In this document: positions 62,843 to 64,000 of the stretch, in pieces
How positions within the stretch are numbered: position 1 is the first letter of the stretch
Layout of the letters: the number at the start of each line of letters is the position of its first letter
Assembly (NCBI GenBank): GCA_951230915.1
Contig: OX579636.1
Location: 39,429,567-39,493,566, forward strand
From: Antitrichia curtipendula
Taxonomy: Eukaryota; Streptophyta; Bryopsida; Hypnales; Leucodontaceae
Reading direction: 5' to 3'
DNA length: 64,000 bases
Translations under genes and position numbers: made by a program
Notes under the pieces: generated by a model
What the model was told of the DNA's origin: nothing
The model's database searches: none
Seen by the model: only the letters and a program-made list of their open reading frames with translations

Positions 62843-63285
62843 CTCCCTCCATCCCATAATGATCATCTTGTTGACCTTAATTTTTTGTCCCAAAATGATT
62901 TTCTTGTTGCACTTTGTGACATTGGAATAGGTCAAATTTGGCTTTCGAGTGCTTTCGGGAACTAACAAAACAACTCTGAGTAGTACAATCATCAATTGAA
63001 AGACAAATAAAATGATTGGAGGAATCAATCAACATTATTCTTTCTTATTTTTTGCATCTTTTAGAGTAGTTTATAATTGAAGGAGATGAAGTTTTTAACA
63101 AGCAAAATCAAGGTCCTAACATAGTCTTGGACATATATTACACTTAAAAAGAGCTCTTAAACTCAAAAAAATTTAGGCACTACGAGTGCACTGAATTCTA
63201 CTTACAGTGTAAAACAAATCTTTAAAATGTTATTTTTAGCCTTAAGCCAATACATTTTGTCCAACAAGATCATTTTGGGAAGGAG
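62843..63285. mobile_element. Stowaway-like (Tc1/mariner) MITE, 443 bp
   Basis: The left end CTCCCTCCATCCCATAATG is the well-known plant Stowaway terminus. The right end, in reverse complement, reads CTCCTTCCCAAAATGATC. It is flanked by TA on both sides (62841-62842 and 63286-63287). An inner copy of the terminal motif (tcccaaaatgatt) lies near 62888. No coding capacity. Confidence 0.78.
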
Positions 63286-63287
63286 TA

Positions 63288-64000
63288 AATTAAATCTATA
63301 GTCAACATATTAACAATTAAGATTTTCTTAATTATTTTTATTATCTGTAAGGTAAAATAAACTACTAGTTATTAACTTTCATAATAGGGCTACCAATATG
63401 ATTATGGTAACTTTGTTACGGATTATAGAAGTGGACTTTTACTGCAACCTTCTTCAAAGAGTCCCTATAGGAAGTTCTAAAATGAACAATAATTGTTTCT
63501 AAAATGGACTATCAATTATTTGAGCACAATAAGATTTGTCAAATATTACTTCATACTTCACCAATAGATGGAATAAGAGCCAAGGAGAATCCTTTTCAAA
63601 ACTAAAGTGTGTCCACTTAATTTATCTAAATGAGAATTGGTTGCCCAATTGCCTTCTTACAAATGTTAGAAGAATTCACAGTTCATTTAAGTTTAATAAT
63701 GATTGCATTTAGAAACCTAAAGTATTACTTTTTGATTATCACAGTGCTTGCTTTTTTATCAAGGCCTATGTTTTTTCAGACTGCACATGTATGGGTTTTG
63801 CAAGGCCTATGATCAAGAATAGGCACCTACCACAGAATACTTGCAAATTCATAAGTAATTCATATATGCTCCAAAAAATATTAAAGCACTTGTGTTACAT
63901 TTCACATCAATTTTTCTTCAAGCGAAAAATAAGGGAAAATATTTTCAGGCATCTGAAACCCATCAGAAAGGCCGATCAGCCCTTAAAGGGTCGCTATTGA
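63288..64000. other. gene-free AT-rich DNA to window end
   Basis: Short frames without recognised motifs; nothing else seen. Confidence 0.35.

Overview
The window is nuclear DNA of a plant. Four multi-exon genes with GT-AG introns lie in very AT-rich intergenic DNA packed with small transposon relics. The gene families are plant-type: a P-class PPR protein, a STRUBBELIG-family LRR receptor kinase, a plant NADH kinase and a plasma-membrane-type adenylate carrier. The PPR gene has six introns. Many angiosperm P-class PPR genes have none, so a non-seed land plant is possible, but the lineage cannot be fixed from this sequence. I saw no rRNA, CRISPR array, organellar operon or bacterial-type operon.

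Layout. 1-2.25 kb: a decayed, stop-ridden coding relic cut by a small TIR element. 2.3-10.5 kb: gene-free AT-rich DNA with a 342-bp CACTA element, a foldback element and a tRNA-like SINE head. 10.5-13.2 kb: a nest of DNA transposons inserted into one another. 13.5-17.5 kb: the PPR gene. 17.5-26.4 kb: gene-free, with more TTAA elements. 27.0-34.7 kb: the receptor-like kinase, whose LRR exon 5 is one base short. 35.8-38.8 kb: a second TTAA-element cluster, followed by MULE-like and PIF-like miniature elements. 39.9-43.3 kb: the NADH kinase. 43.3-57.4 kb: gene-free, with TTAA elements, a three-copy 280-bp TIR family and a 73-bp CACTA miniature. 57.5-59.3 kb: a GC-rich adenylate carrier whose single intron holds a long hairpin and a TA tract. 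59.3-64 kb: gene-free, with a Stowaway-like element.

The four genes are unrelated in function (organelle RNA metabolism, tissue-morphogenesis signalling, NADPH supply, adenylate transport). All lie on the + strand and do not form a cluster.

The most distinctive content is a group of non-autonomous transposons (at least 14 copies or fragments in several size families). They have termini of the type CCCCTAAA...TTTAGGGG and are flanked on both sides by TTAA. Paralogous empty sites inside the window show that TTAA occurs once before insertion and twice after, which is the piggyBac signature. None of these copies carries a visible transposase. I made all base and exon counts by eye.
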